Part shown: piece after piece, positions 1 to 12,226 of the stretch | Position numbering within the stretch: position 1 is the first letter of the stretch | Layout of the letters: every line of letters begins with the position of its first letter | Assembly (NCBI GenBank): GCA_032718475.1 | Contig: JAUCBJ010000644.1 | Coordinates: 88,234 to 152,233 of the forward strand | DNA from: Nemertoderma westbladi | Lineage: Eukaryota > Xenacoelomorpha > Nemertodermatida > Nemertodermatidae | Direction: 5' to 3' | Length of the DNA: 64,000 nucleotides | Made by a program: the position numbers and the translations under genes | Notes under the pieces: model-generated | Told to the model about the DNA's origin: nothing | Databases searched by the model: none | Seen by the model: only the letters and a program-made list of their open reading frames with translations

Positions 1-301
1 TAGAATTAGGTTAATTCCAATGCATACAGATCTGGGATGCTATTTAATAGTAATTCTTTAATGGTCCAATATCTCGTTTATATATGATTTTATAAATTTT
101 ATCGGCTATTGACTCATACATGGGAGATTCTCACACTCTAACACACTTAATAGGATGAATCTCCGCTCCCGTGATCTATTAATTAATGGGATTTTGGGAA
201 TGTTATAAATTGCACAGAATGACAATTTATTAAATTCATTAAAATATGAATTTAAATTTATTCCCTGAAATTTTATTATTTGATAGTACAATTGACACAA
301 T
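1..301. other. AT-rich non-coding DNA
   Basis: AT-rich sequence with only one short chance open frame, which is low in complexity and has no recognisable motif. I see no gene, RNA or repeat here. Confidence 0.5.
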
Positions 302-580
302 TTGATTCCAGAGCAGGTCTGGGGACATAGGATCCTTAATTCTATGAAAATTGTCTTTTAAGAGTATCGGTAAGTGCTACGATATCTTAATCGACTAGAA
401 TTGTTAAAGGATCTGAATTTTACAGATTTTGATTTATAGATTTGTAAATATTAAATAATTAATATTTGAGATGGGCACCAATTTATTCCAGAACTTGTCT
501 GGGGACGTTAACCACTGATTCTAGAATTTGTCTTTCAAGTATATCGGTGGGTGCCGCGATATCTTAATCGACTAGAATTA
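302..580. repeat. Two-copy direct repeat, 180-bp spacing
   Basis: Two related segments of about 95-100 bp lie at about 302-400 and 482-580, with equivalent points 180 bp apart. Both begin with TTCCAGA, continue through TCTGGGGAC, and end in the same block, CGATATCTTAATCGACTAGA. The middle is diverged. They lie 3' of the BEL/Pao remnant as that element is read. They could be decayed terminal sequence of the element or an unrelated small tandem repeat. I could not find a matching copy beyond the other end of the element, so an LTR assignment is not supported. Confidence 0.6.
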
Positions 581-1126
581 CAGATGGTCAAAAGGTTTAA
601 CAGATTTATTTGCGTTTCACGCTACTGTTAGAGGGACATCACGCTACTATATGTATTATTATATATGGTATGAGAGCAATATCGCACGAAGCAATGTCAG
701 TGTGAAGAGGAAAGTCGTTTCCAAGGTCTACCCAGAGCTTGGTTTAGCCGAGACACGAGGATCTGAACTTTGCATTCCTAATACTCTGCCTACCAATAAT
801 ACTTGAATATAGTAGTGGCTTTATTGTACTTTAATAAGTACGGACATTTCATCTTACTGTAGTCACGTATTTATAATATGATACGGACAGTAAGGAAAGA
901 GAAAAATAATTATTTCTCGCCGTCGCACTAAATATATATTATAAGTAATTACGTACGTAATAAACAATAATATATTGCACTAATCTACTAAATAATCACT
1001 AAAATAACATTCTACTAAATAAAATTAAAGAAAACGATTATAATAAAATTACATAATAATACATACATAAATATAAAATAAAAACAAATATAAAATGATA
1101 TAGTCACACGCCCACTCCATATGTTA
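581..1126. other. Non-coding 3' flank of BEL/Pao remnant
   Basis: This stretch is increasingly AT-rich towards 1100. No coding exon, RNA gene or clear repeat is visible. On the minus strand it follows the stop of the BEL/Pao reading frame, so it may include untranslated element sequence, but no LTR boundary can be drawn. Confidence 0.4.
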
Positions 1127-4100
1127 TTACGTTATGGAGTCCCTAGATATTTGTCGGATTAGGGAAGTGGTCGTAGGAAGAGTATCTTGCCTTCCATAGT
1201 TTCCGGACAGTTTTCGGTCTCTTTCCAGTAAACATAGACGACCAGCTGGGCGATTGAGTTGTTGTGTTACTTTCTCCGCTCCCTTGGCCTGTCTAATCTC
1301 CGCCGTGGTAAGATGAGGAGGCCATTCTTCTTCTTCTTTACTTAAGAAGTCGGATCCACCTAACCAGCCTGGAGTATCTATCAGTTCTTGAGGAGTTGCT
1401 CCTCTGGAAGCAATGTCGGCTGGATTAATCGTCCCAAGGCAATGTCTCCATTGATCTATAGTGGAGTTAATATCGTCATTATCTGAGGAGTATGGTGTTC
1501 CCTCAGTTGGATCGTCCACCTCACTGCTCTCCACTTCCCATTCCTTTACTTGGTATACCTGTTCTTGAGGTAATCTCTCTTTGAGAGTTCTACGGGAAGG
1601 GCCAGTGAAGTACCAACCTACTCTAGTTCTTACCGCATAGGTTTGTAGTGGCTGTGGTTGAGCAGGCTGTTTCTCCAATGTCTCTAGCGCCTCATGCGCG
1701 TTTTGGCCGATGAGTATTTGCACTCCAGGATAATCTGTGTGGAATCGAGGTATCTTAAGCTGCTGGATGCTCTCGTCCTCGTCCCAGTTATAAGGTTCTA
1801 CTTGGGTAGTAGCGAAGTTCTTTATAGCCACCATTTTTACTGACCTTATACTTTGTTCTCCTAATTTATCCTGGGGGGTGGACAACGCACCTACATAGTA
1901 ATCTGCCGTTATGGTAGATTTCCAAACCTGCATAATTCCTGACATATTCAACTTAGTTCGGAATTTGGGTTGTCCAGCAAAGATGTCTTCGGCTAGTTCT
2001 TGATCGATGAATGTTCCTGTGCTGCCGGAGTCAAGGAGGGCATTCACTATGTAACTTTTGTTAGGACCGTGAACTCTTACCTGCACTACAGGAAATTCTC
2101 TGATTCCTACGTTGGAAGTTGGAGGTTTCCAAGATGGTTGTCTGTCAAAGGTAGTTGGGGGGAACTCATTGTCGGTGTCCTTTTCATACGTAAGTGCTCG
2201 ATACACTGCGGTATTTATTAGGTAACAGGATTCGTTGGCGTCGGAGAATTCGTCCGTATAGAATCCTTCCATCTCAGATTCTTGATCAGTGTCATTTTCA
2301 TCACTGAATTGGACATGTAGTTCGGGCTCACTTACCTGACTCGGGTTGTTTCGTTCGAATTCACTGTGTAACAAGATGTGATGTTTCGCACCGCACTTTG
2401 CACACTTTACGTCGGAGTAACAGGTTTGCCGTTGGTGTCCTTGTCTGAGGCAATTATAGCATAACCGCTTATCCCACATGACTTCACGTCTGTCTACCAG
2501 GGATTTCTTTAGGAATTCAGCACACACACTCAAACGGTGGGGCCCGTCGCACAGCGCACATTTTGGTTTGATGTTACTCACTTTACCTTGGGCATCGTTA
2601 TGCACTCTCGTTCTTTCTTCGGGCTTTCTTCCGTGAATTCTCTTAGGAGACGTAGGAGGAGTTGTTGTTACCTGTTCTCTCCTGTCACTGGTTCGAGACT
2701 TATATTTACTTACGTCTTTATAGGTCTTGTTGTCATAGTAAGATTTTGCTGTGTCTTTCCCGCTGTCCTCTTCTTGAGAAGCTTGGCTTTCGCCGTCGTC
2801 AGTATAACACACTGGTGTTACCCTTCTCCTAGAAACGGGTTTCTCACTTACCTTATTTTCCGATGTTTTCTCTCTGGACTGCTTTATGAGTTGTAATTTT
2901 ACTTCACTATCTAAGAAGGACATGAGATCAGCCATGGTAGGGCCTCGTTGTTGCTGCTCATTCATATACAACACCTTCTTGTCCCAGCGTGTACATACTC
3001 CACCCTTTGGTAAAGTAGAGACTATGGCTCCAATAACCATGGAACTCTGATATTCATGAGACTTACCTAACCAATCCAATTGTCTACAGATCTCCTGAAT
3101 CTCATCGGAAAACTCTATAATCCCGCTACTAAGGAACTTTCGGGGGGCTACTAATTTTGCATACAAATACTTAGCTATGTTATCCTTGTTACCATACCTG
3201 ATGTTTAATGTATCCCAAACTTGTCTTAATCCATCTGGATGTCCAATAAACTTTAACGCCATTAACTTGGGAGGTCCTTCCAAGCACTTGATGAGGAATC
3301 TAAGTTTCTCTCCGTTAGATAGTACAGAATTCTGTATGCTATCTTTGTAATATTCATTGAAAGGTAACCATTTCATCTCATCTCCATTGAATTTGACGAT
3401 TTCTCCCACTTTGACCGCTTGGCGGGCTTCTGTTCTAGCCATCTGACGCGTAAAGCTTTCTTGGGCCATCGTATTATTTAATATCGAATTATCGGTATAT
3501 AAATTTCCCGGATTATTATCAGGTCTATAGGGAATATCATCAACAACAGGTTTATAATCACCCTTAATAGGGTTTGCTATAGGAGTTTCTACTTCACTAG
3601 CAGTATAGATGCGTGTAGGCTCCACACCTTGCGCATGTAATACTTCAGACCTAACAGGTTGACACAATGTTACAGGGGGTATTGGTATACCCTTTTGTAT
3701 ATTGACTAATTTGTCGCGTTCTAGCACGATACTTTGCTGCACTTCTTGCAATTCTAACATACTTTCCCTTACTGTTCCCTTGAGTTGGTGGACAGTCTCC
3801 TGCATCTGTCCGAGCAGGAGATTCATCCCCCGCCGTCCCTCCTCTACCCACTCGACCGCCGAAGCGGGAGTCGCCAACATTGTAGCGGGCAGACGCGGGA
3901 CGACGGGAGACAAATCTTTGATTTCTCTCTCAGCGTCCAGGACAGGGATATTCTCATGGACTGTTCTACCGGGTACAGGCAGTGTAGTACTGTGTAAAGG
4001 GAATTTAGAGTTAAGCTCTGGAAGTACAGGGGTCTCTAGCACAGAAGTGGCTTTGGGAACGACAGGCCTAATTATTTCAGGCTCATCAACTATCGTAGGG

Positions 4101-5245
4101 AGTCTTTTGACCTTCATAATTTGGTCTGTGGGTTCTGTACTACCTAAGTCTGTGCTAGCTAGTTGTCTTCTAAAAGCTGGGGGCAAATCAGCCAATTTGT
4201 GACGGTGAGATGTTTTTCTACGCCTGCTTAGACGAGATCTATTTCCTCCGCCTTCAGGATCTGTAGTCTCGCCTTCCTCCGATGATGTGTATTCCTGGCG
4301 TTTGGGAGTAGATCGACTCATCATCTGCATTTGACTAGCAGTTAATTGTTTATTTATGTTGTCTTGCGTCTCTTGCAGATTTTCCAACTCCAGTTGGGTA
4401 GTCTCCTCAGACGCTCTCCGTTCTGCTTCTGCCACTGCCTTTGCCGCCTTTCTTTCCGCTTCTGCTTCTGCCATTGCCATTGCCACCTTTCTTTCCACTT
4501 CTGCTTCTGCCATTGCCGCTGCTACTGCTGCTGCCTTTCGGTCCTCTATCCGTTTTTTCTTTACTTGTTCTTCTTGGACTCTAGCGAGGCGGAGTTTTTC
4601 ATCAAATTTAGCTTGGTTTGCTGCTAACATTTCCGCATCGATTGAGTCCAACACAAGCTTGGTTCCTTCACTATTAGGGTGAAGTCCAGACAGTCGTCTC
4701 CTCAACTCTTCGTCTCCTAGGAATCGCTGATAGTCTGACAGATAGATGTCAATGGCGTCTCTAGTTCGCGGCTTCTCTGCTGCTGTTAATTCGCTTTCCA
4801 CTTCGCTTTCCACTTCGCTTTCCACTTGAGAAGAAGTGGCGTCGGTTGATTCTTCATAGGTTGGCCGCTCATCATAAACCGTATCCGCCATCTTCGCTCC
4901 GCGTTCGGGCGTCCGCTCAACAGTATCCGAACTACTGGAGCTATCGGGCCGCTGAGAACTAGGTTCTTGGCTAGGAGGTTGCTGCTGTTTGATAGCTGCT
5001 TCTTGATCCCGCTTGTCTTGGGCCCGAGTGCCTATGATAGATCTACGCTGTTCTACTAGCCTAGGGTCTGACACTACTACTGTAGGGATGGCCTTTCTTA
5101 CAATAATAGGTGACTTAGACTTGGATCTAGGATGTTCTATACTTTGATCTTGGTCACAGATCCTTTTAATACGCTGTCTAAGTCTAATACTCATTCTAAC
5201 ACTTTCTAAGAGACTATCTGACAGTGATTGGGTTGCGTCTGACAT
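1127..5245 (-). pseudogene. BEL/Pao gag-protease with reverse transcriptase deleted
   Basis: One open frame of 1,372 codons encodes the front part of a BEL/Pao LTR-retrotransposon polyprotein. From the N-terminus there is a polar, low-complexity and coiled-coil region (Ala/Glu/Arg-rich, about residues 200-310). A DUF1759-like capsid segment with the FNGD..KW..F motif follows at about 615-790, then three Cys/His knuckles at about 895-965 (CALCDGPHRLSVC, CYNCLRQGHQRQTC and a CAKC..HH type). Next is an A17-type aspartic protease with the LLDSGSTGTFID catalytic site near 1065. Shortly after the protease, near residue 1250, the sequence jumps to the post-RNase H segment with WRHCLGTINPADIASRG near 1263. 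The reverse transcriptase and RNase H regions of a normal Pao polyprotein are absent. The last 40 or so residues look out of frame. Family features come from established knowledge; the deletion is read directly. The element cannot replicate on its own. Confidence 0.88.
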
Positions 5246-5382
5246 GTTTGTTTACACAGTTGAATGCCTACGGCTATAAATACAGTTAAATTAAGTCTAG
5301 TAATTCAGTATCACTGTTAGCCTAATAATTAATTACCGCTACTGCTACTCAGTATAACGTGGTATATATATAAAATATATTA

Positions 5383-5635
5383 GAATACCGGTATACTTAT
5401 AGTATATATAAGTATTATTTCAGACTAGATTTATCACAGAATACCGGTATATAATTTTAGCACAAATATATATAAATATATAATAGGCCTATCGTGAATA
5501 CCGGTATACAGCCTACACTTATATTATATATAAGTATAATTATTACAGACTAGAATTAATTACAGAATACCGGTATGATTTCAGCCTAAATTTATAGAAA
5601 TAAATATAATAAGCCTATTGTAAATACCGGTATGT
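5383..5635. repeat. Tandem repeat with ATACCGGTAT dyads, two copies
   Basis: Two diverged copies of about 115-125 bp lie in tandem. Each has AATACCGGTAT at its start, a TATATAAGTAT block, CAGACTAGA, a second AATACCGGTAT, and a final AATA.GCCTAT block. A fifth AATACCGGTAT closes the array. ATACCGGTAT is its own reverse complement, so every copy carries two short dyads. Confidence 0.7.
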
Positions 5636-6620
5636 CAATTATTTTAAAATAATTGAATTTCTGAATGTTAGGGGTTACTTGGTTACTTTACTCACTTTAT
5701 TACCGTTATTTGAGCAGCAGTCCAACTGATATTAAGACCTAAGTGTTGTATAACAGGCCTACTATTTTATTAATAGATTTAGTGGATTTATATATACCCG
5801 TATGAGGGGTTTTGTTACAATATTGAAATAGATGTTACTATTTCTGGGAAATAATCACTACACAGAAGCTGTGCGCTCTCAGTGAAGTGCTACTTATTGG
5901 ACACTAAAACAGATAATTCTACTTCCTAAGTTACTTATCTACGAATTACTTACGATACGGGTGAGATTAATTCTCTAACTAAACACAACAAAAATATTAC
6001 GTACGAAATTTTAGGGTAATTTTACAGGGAAACTACAAACCAGTCTAACAAAGGGTTAGAACTTCTGGTTATTACAACAGACAGGATACTACGGTATTTG
6101 AGAATAATAAAGCAGTAGTCAATATACTGCGTTGTCCAGATAGGAAAAATACCACCGTCTGACGACCTATAGCCGTATCGCTATAGGTACTACGTTATGT
6201 ATCACGGAGTGTCCCTACCTAGAAGTTAATTACCGCGGTCTACCAGAACCAACGTGCCTATTAACCACTTTACAACACAAATATACTGCCTACATACTAA
6301 TTACCTTCGGAAAGCACTGTACACTAAACCCTAAATTAGGTACAAGTACTTGTATAACAAATAATCAGTAGTTAAAATACTTGAACAGCTAAAAGAACCA
6401 CGGCATCTGCTGGAGTGACCAAAGCACAAAATCTCCGGTCTTTACCTACGCCAAGCAGCCCGTGTAGTACCGGGGTTAATTTAACTATAACGGTATGTAT
6501 AACAAGCACAATTACTGTAGGAATAAACTTGGGGACATGAATGTTGCGAATAATCGCATAAACTCTGAATAATAAATATTACGCTACCCGTACAGAATAC
6601 TCAAACAAAATACAAACCAA

Positions 6621-7140
6621 ACGCTGGCAGACTACTATCAAGCCTAAATAAACTACAGTATGTGCAGATTCCAAAATGGTTAGTTAGTATGCGTTCTAAC
6701 ACGGTAGTACGACTTATTCTTTAGGAGGGGGTTGACCTTACAACTCAAGATGCCCCAACTTACTAACTGGCACTTTATCGGACAGACTCTACACACGCCG
6801 CAATCTTCAGACCTAATAACAGCCAGACAACAATCCAGCCTACAAAATATCTGAGTAATAACTATTACGGTACCTGAACAGACCACACCAACAAACACAG
6901 GCCAAGACGCTGGCAGACTACTATCAAGCCTAAATAAACTACAGTATATGCAGATTCCAAAATGGTTAGTTAGTATGCGTTCTAACTCGGTAGTACGACT
7001 TATTCTTTAAGAGGGGGTTGACCTTACAACTCAAGATGCCCCTACTTACTAACTGGCACTTTATCGGACAGACTCTACACACACTGCAATCCGTTCAGAC
7101 CTAACAACAGTCAGACAACAGTCTAGCCTACATATTGTCT
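6621..7140. repeat. 286-bp tandem duplication
   Basis: The block starting ACGCTGGCAGACTACTATC at 6621 recurs at 6907, giving a 286-bp period. Long stretches match with few substitutions, including the part around GGTTAGTTAGTATGCG and GGGGGTTGACCTTACAAC. The second copy loses similarity near 7140. Neither copy has a credible coding frame. Confidence 0.85.
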
Positions 7141-8732
7141 GTACAGACTGAGCAGGCTTACACGCCTTCTGCTCAATACTAGCCTACAAATAAATAAAAC
7201 TGACAGAAATAAGTAAGCTCCAAAAGAAACAAGGGGTGTACAGTCCCTAATCTCTTAAACAGCCTACCAGTATACAATATCACAATCGAAATAGTACTGA
7301 TATACCTGTACTGTTGTAAGTACCGGTCCGGGTGATCAGGCAGTCAGGCCTACTGGTTACCGGTCGACCGGTACCTTAGTCTTGATCGCTTACGCCACAA
7401 TCAAGATCCTACAAACGGTTATTGTTCTTACCAGAACAATATTAAACTGTATTTATTGCCTACACTGCAATCAAGAATTTTACAAACTGTTATTGTTCGC
7501 GCTTTTAAGACCTTTGGCAGTTTAACCCGCCAAATCTATATGTCTTCTAGGTTATAAATCTACTCCAGCCTATGACAAGTATTGAACACCTATAATAATT
7601 CTAACATTAGCCAAAGCCAGTCTGTGCGCGACCATTCACCCGCTGGATATACCCGGGAGACTGGATTTGGATGCTTTAATTTGATTGCGGTGCAGGCCTA
7701 CCGTACTATTCGATTGATCGTTAATATATAATCTCTGACGAATATTATTCACTTTCGGGAAATATTAGCAGTTCCTTTAGGACGTGGCGCTCTATCTATT
7801 TAAACAGAGCTATGACTTACACTATACACAACAGTATGTCTTATAGATCACAAAAGTGCATTCTTTAGGAAATGCTTTGTTACTCGGTCAAGCACACACA
7901 GACTATTGCACACAACTGCACACTGAATTGCCGACATTCACTGATTTTAATCATATATAAAGAGAATAACAACCGACATTTGTAGGGCCTATTAAGTAGC
8001 ATTGAACTCACTACAAACCACGATAATGTATGTCGCAAATTGTTATATGTAACCGGTCTCCCTAACCTTAGTGTATCAAGAAGATTGGGTTTTCAGATCG
8101 TTATCAATATTCTTCCCAATAATAATATGTAAACGAACGATACAATTAACAACACAGTAAATAGCAGTAAATAATGCGGCGAAAAGCAGTTTACGTCAGG
8201 GTGCTTAATCAGATGCAGAGGTGCAAAACCGTGTTAACCGAGTTGACCAAGATAACAGTTTGATGATCTTATAATTAAAGACGCTCTAATGTCAGAAAAC
8301 ATTCCCCGGCCAGTGTTCTAGGCGTGGGGGGAAACGTCAGTACTGAATCCTGTAATTCTGCTGTACAGCTTTTACACAAAGAGGGAATCTCTGATTGGTC
8401 GAATGGCAAAAAGCTCCACGTGGATACAGCTGATAGATGTCGTCATTTTGAGCTGAACAGAACAAAGAACCAAGGCAAGGCTCCGGGCAAGCTACACATG
8501 TAAAGCTCAGCCGTTAGCTGTCGTCATAGTAACGACACTGTTTCAAGAGGATCTAGGGCGTTGCGTCATAGAATTGCTAATTATGTCCTCTAAAGTACAC
8601 ATACAGAAGAAATAGCTTTTATGTCCCCTAAAAACACCGGTACAGCAATGACACGGCCTTTTATGCCTGCTAAACCAACTACAGAGTACTTTACGGGGAA
8701 AATAACCGGGCAATTCCGCAAAAGCTTTTACA

Positions 8733-11700
8733 CCCCACCTATTCCGGCTACTTTGATACCTTGGTATCCTAACTCGTCCCACCCATTGCGGCTACTTTGA
8801 TACCTTGGTATCCTAACTCGCCCCACCCATTGCGGCTACTTTGATACCTTGGTATCCTAACTCGCCCCACCCATTGCGGCTACTTTGATACCTTGGTATC
8901 CTAACTCGCCCCACCTATTCCGGCTACTTTGATACCTTGGTATCCTAACTCGCCCCACCTATTCAGGCTACTTTGATACCTTGGTATCCTAACTCGCCCC
9001 ACCCATTGCGGCTACTTTGATACCTTGGTATCCTAACTCGCCCCACCCATTGCGGCTACTTTGATACCTTTGTATCCTATCTCGCCCCACCTATTCCGGC
9101 TACTTTGATTCCTTGGTATCCTAACTCGCCCCACCTATTCCGGCTACTTTGATACCTTGGTATCCTAACTCGCCCCACCCATTGCGGCTACTTTGATTCC
9201 TTGGTATCCTAACTCGCCCCACCTATTCCGGCTACTTTGATACCTTGGTATCCTAACTCGCCTCACCCATTCCGGCTACTTTGATACCTTGGTATCCTAA
9301 CTCGCCTCACCCATTCCGGCTACTTTGATACCTTGGTATCCTAACTCGCCCCACCTATTCCGTCTACTTTGATACCTTGGTATCCTAACTCGCCCCACAC
9401 ATTCCAGCTACTTTGATACCTTGGTATCCTAACTCGCCCCACCCATTCCGTCTACTTTGATACCTTGGTATCCTAACTCGCCCCACCCATTGGGGCTACT
9501 TTGATACCTTGGTATCCTAACTCGCCCCACCCATTGCGGCTACTTTGATACCTTGGTATCCTAACTCGCCCCACCTATTCCGTCTACTTTGATACCTTGG
9601 TATCCTAACTCGCCCCACCCATTCCGGCTACTTTGATACCTTGGTATCCTAACTCGCCCCACCTATTCCGGCTACTTTGATACCTTGGTATCCTAACTCG
9701 CCCCACCTATTCCGATTACTTTGATACCTTGGTATCCTAACTCGCCCCACCCATTCCGGCTACTTTGATACCTTGGTATGCTAACTCGCCCCACCTATTC
9801 CGGCTACTTTGATACCTTGGTATCCTAACTCGCCCCACCTATTCCGGCTTCTTTGATACCTGGTATCCTAACTCGCCCCACCCATTGCGGCTACTTCGAT
9901 TCCTTGGTATCCTAACTCGCCTCACCCATTGCGGCTACTTCGATTCCTTGGTATCCTAACTCGCCCCACCTATTCCGGCTACTTTGATACCTTGGTATCC
10001 TAACTCGCCCCACCTATTCCGGCTACTTTGATACCTGGTATCCTAACTCGCCCCACCCATTGCGGCTACTTCGATTCCTTGGTATCCTAACTCGCCTCAC
10101 CCATTGCGGCTACTTCGATTCCTTGGTATCCTAACTCGTCCCACCTATTCCGGCTACTTTGATACCTTGGTATCCTAACTCGCCCCACCCATTCCGGCTA
10201 CTTTGATACCTTGGTATCCTAACTCGCCCCACCTATTCCGTCTACTTTGATACCTTGGTATCCTAACTCGTCCCACCTATTCCGGCTACTTTGATACCTT
10301 GGTATCCTAACTCGCCCCACCCATTGCGGCTACTTCGATTCCTTGGTATCCTAACTCGCCTCACCCATTGCGGCTACTTCGATTCCTTGGTATCCTAACT
10401 CGCCCCACCTATTCCGGCTACTTTGATACCTTGGTATCCTAACTCGCCCCACCCATTCCGTCTACTTTGATACCTTGGTATCCTAACTCGCCCCACCCAT
10501 TGCGGCTACTTCGATTCCTTGGTATCCTAACTCGCCTCACCCATTGCGGCTACTTCGATTCCTTGGTATCCTAACTCGCCCCACCTATTCCGGCTACTTT
10601 GATACCTTGGTATCCTAACTCGCCCCACCCATTCCGTCTACTTTGATACCTTGGTATCCTAACTCGTCCCACCTATTCCGGCTACTTTGATACCTTGGTA
10701 TCCTAACTCGCCCCACCCATTGCGGCTACTTCGATTCCTTGGTATCCTAACTCGCCTCACCCATTGCGGCTACTTCGATTCCTTGGTATCCTAACTCGCC
10801 CCACCTATTCCGGCTACTTTGATACCTTGGTATCCTAACTCGCCCCACCCATTCCGGCTACTTTGATACCTTGGTATCCTAACTCGCCCCACCTATTCCG
10901 TCTACTTTGATACCTTGGTATCCTAACTCGTCCCACCTATTCCGGCTACTTTGATACCTTGGTATCCTAACTCGCCCCACCCATTGCGGCTACTTCGATT
11001 CCTTGGTATCCTAACTCGCCTCACCCATTGCGGCTACTTCGATTCCTTGGTATCCTAACTCGCCCCACCTATTCCGGCTACTTTGATACCTTGGTATCCT
11101 AACTCGCCCCACCCATTCCGTCTACTTTGATACCTTGGTATCCTAACTCGCCCCACCTATTCCGGCTACTTTGATACCTTGGTATCCTAACTCGCCTCAC
11201 CCATTGCGGCTACTTCGATTCCTTGGTATCCTAACTCGCCCCACCTATTCCGGCTACTTTGATACCTTGGTATCCTAACTCGCCCCACCCATTGCGGCTA
11301 CTTCGATTCCTTGGTATCCTAACTCGCCTCACCCATTGCGGCTACTTCGATTCCTTGGTATCCTAACTCGCCCCACCTATTCCGGCTACTTTGATACCTT
11401 GGTATCCTAACTCGCCTCACCCATTGCGGCTACTTTGATACCTTGGTATCCTAACTCGCCCCACCCATTGCGGCTACTTTGATACCTTGGTATCCTAACT
11501 CGCCCCACCCATTGCGGCTACTTTGATACCTTGGTATCCTAACTCGCCCCACCTATTCCGGCTACTTTGATACCTTGGTATCCTAACTCGCCTCACCCAT
11601 TGCGGCTACTTTGATACCTTGGTATCCTAACTCGCCCCACCCATTGCGGCTACTTTGATACCTTGGTATCCTAACTCGCCCCACCCATTGCGGCTACTTT

Positions 11701-12226
11701 GATACCTTGGTATCCTAACTCGCCCCACCCATTGCGGCTACTTTGATACCTTGGTATCCTAACTCGCCCCACCTATTCCGTCTACTTTGATACCTTGGTA
11801 TCCTAACTCGCCCCACCCATTCCGGCTACTTTGATACCTTGGTATCCTAACTCGCCCCACCTATTCCGGCTACTTTGATACCTTGGTATCCTAACTCGCC
11901 CCACATATTCCGGCTACTTTGATACCTTGGTATCCTAACTCGCCCCACCCATTCCGTCTACTTTGATACCTTGGTATCCTAACTCGCCCCACCTATTCCG
12001 GCTACTTTGATACCTTGGTATCCTAAATCGCCCCACCCATTGCGGCTACTTTGATACCTTGGTATCCTAACTCGCCCCACCTATTCCGGCTACTTTGATA
12101 CCTTGGTATCCTAACTCGTCCCACCCATTGCGGCTACTTTGATACCTTGGTATCCTAACTCGTCCCACCCATTGCGGCTACTTTGATACCGTGGTATCCT
12201 AACTCGCCCCACCCATTGCGGCTACT
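8733..12226. repeat. 44-bp satellite array, left part
   Basis: About 79 head-to-tail copies of a 44-bp unit; exact 44-base spacing is seen for example between 8761 and 8805. Each unit holds the dyad GATACCTTGGTATC (GATACC and GGTATC around a TT spacer), then CTAACTCGCCCCACC and a variable CATTGCGG or TATTCCGG block. A GATTCC variant marks blocks between about 9880 and 11360. Short minus-strand frames beginning MGRVRIPRYQSSRN are translations of this unit, not genes. The array ends at 12226 where a LINE is inserted and continues from 15185. Confidence 0.97.

Larger units (their letters stand above)
5246..8732. other. Non-coding region with small tandem repeats
   Basis: No gene is supported here. 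On the minus strand the first few hundred bases are the 5' leader of the BEL/Pao remnant. The rest is AT-rich, with frequent ATACCGGTAT and TAGGCCTA words, two small tandem repeats listed separately, and a weak two-copy repeat near 7391-7500 sharing TTATTGTTC and CAATCAAGA. A matching LTR pair was not found by eye. Confidence 0.5.

Noticed and set aside
3702-4202. Plus-strand frames opposite the BEL/Pao polyprotein (2000-4680)
   Set aside because: They are antisense shadows of a frame with clear protein domains.
5246-8732. 5' LTR of the BEL/Pao element
   Set aside because: No segment here could be matched by eye to sequence beyond the other end of the element.
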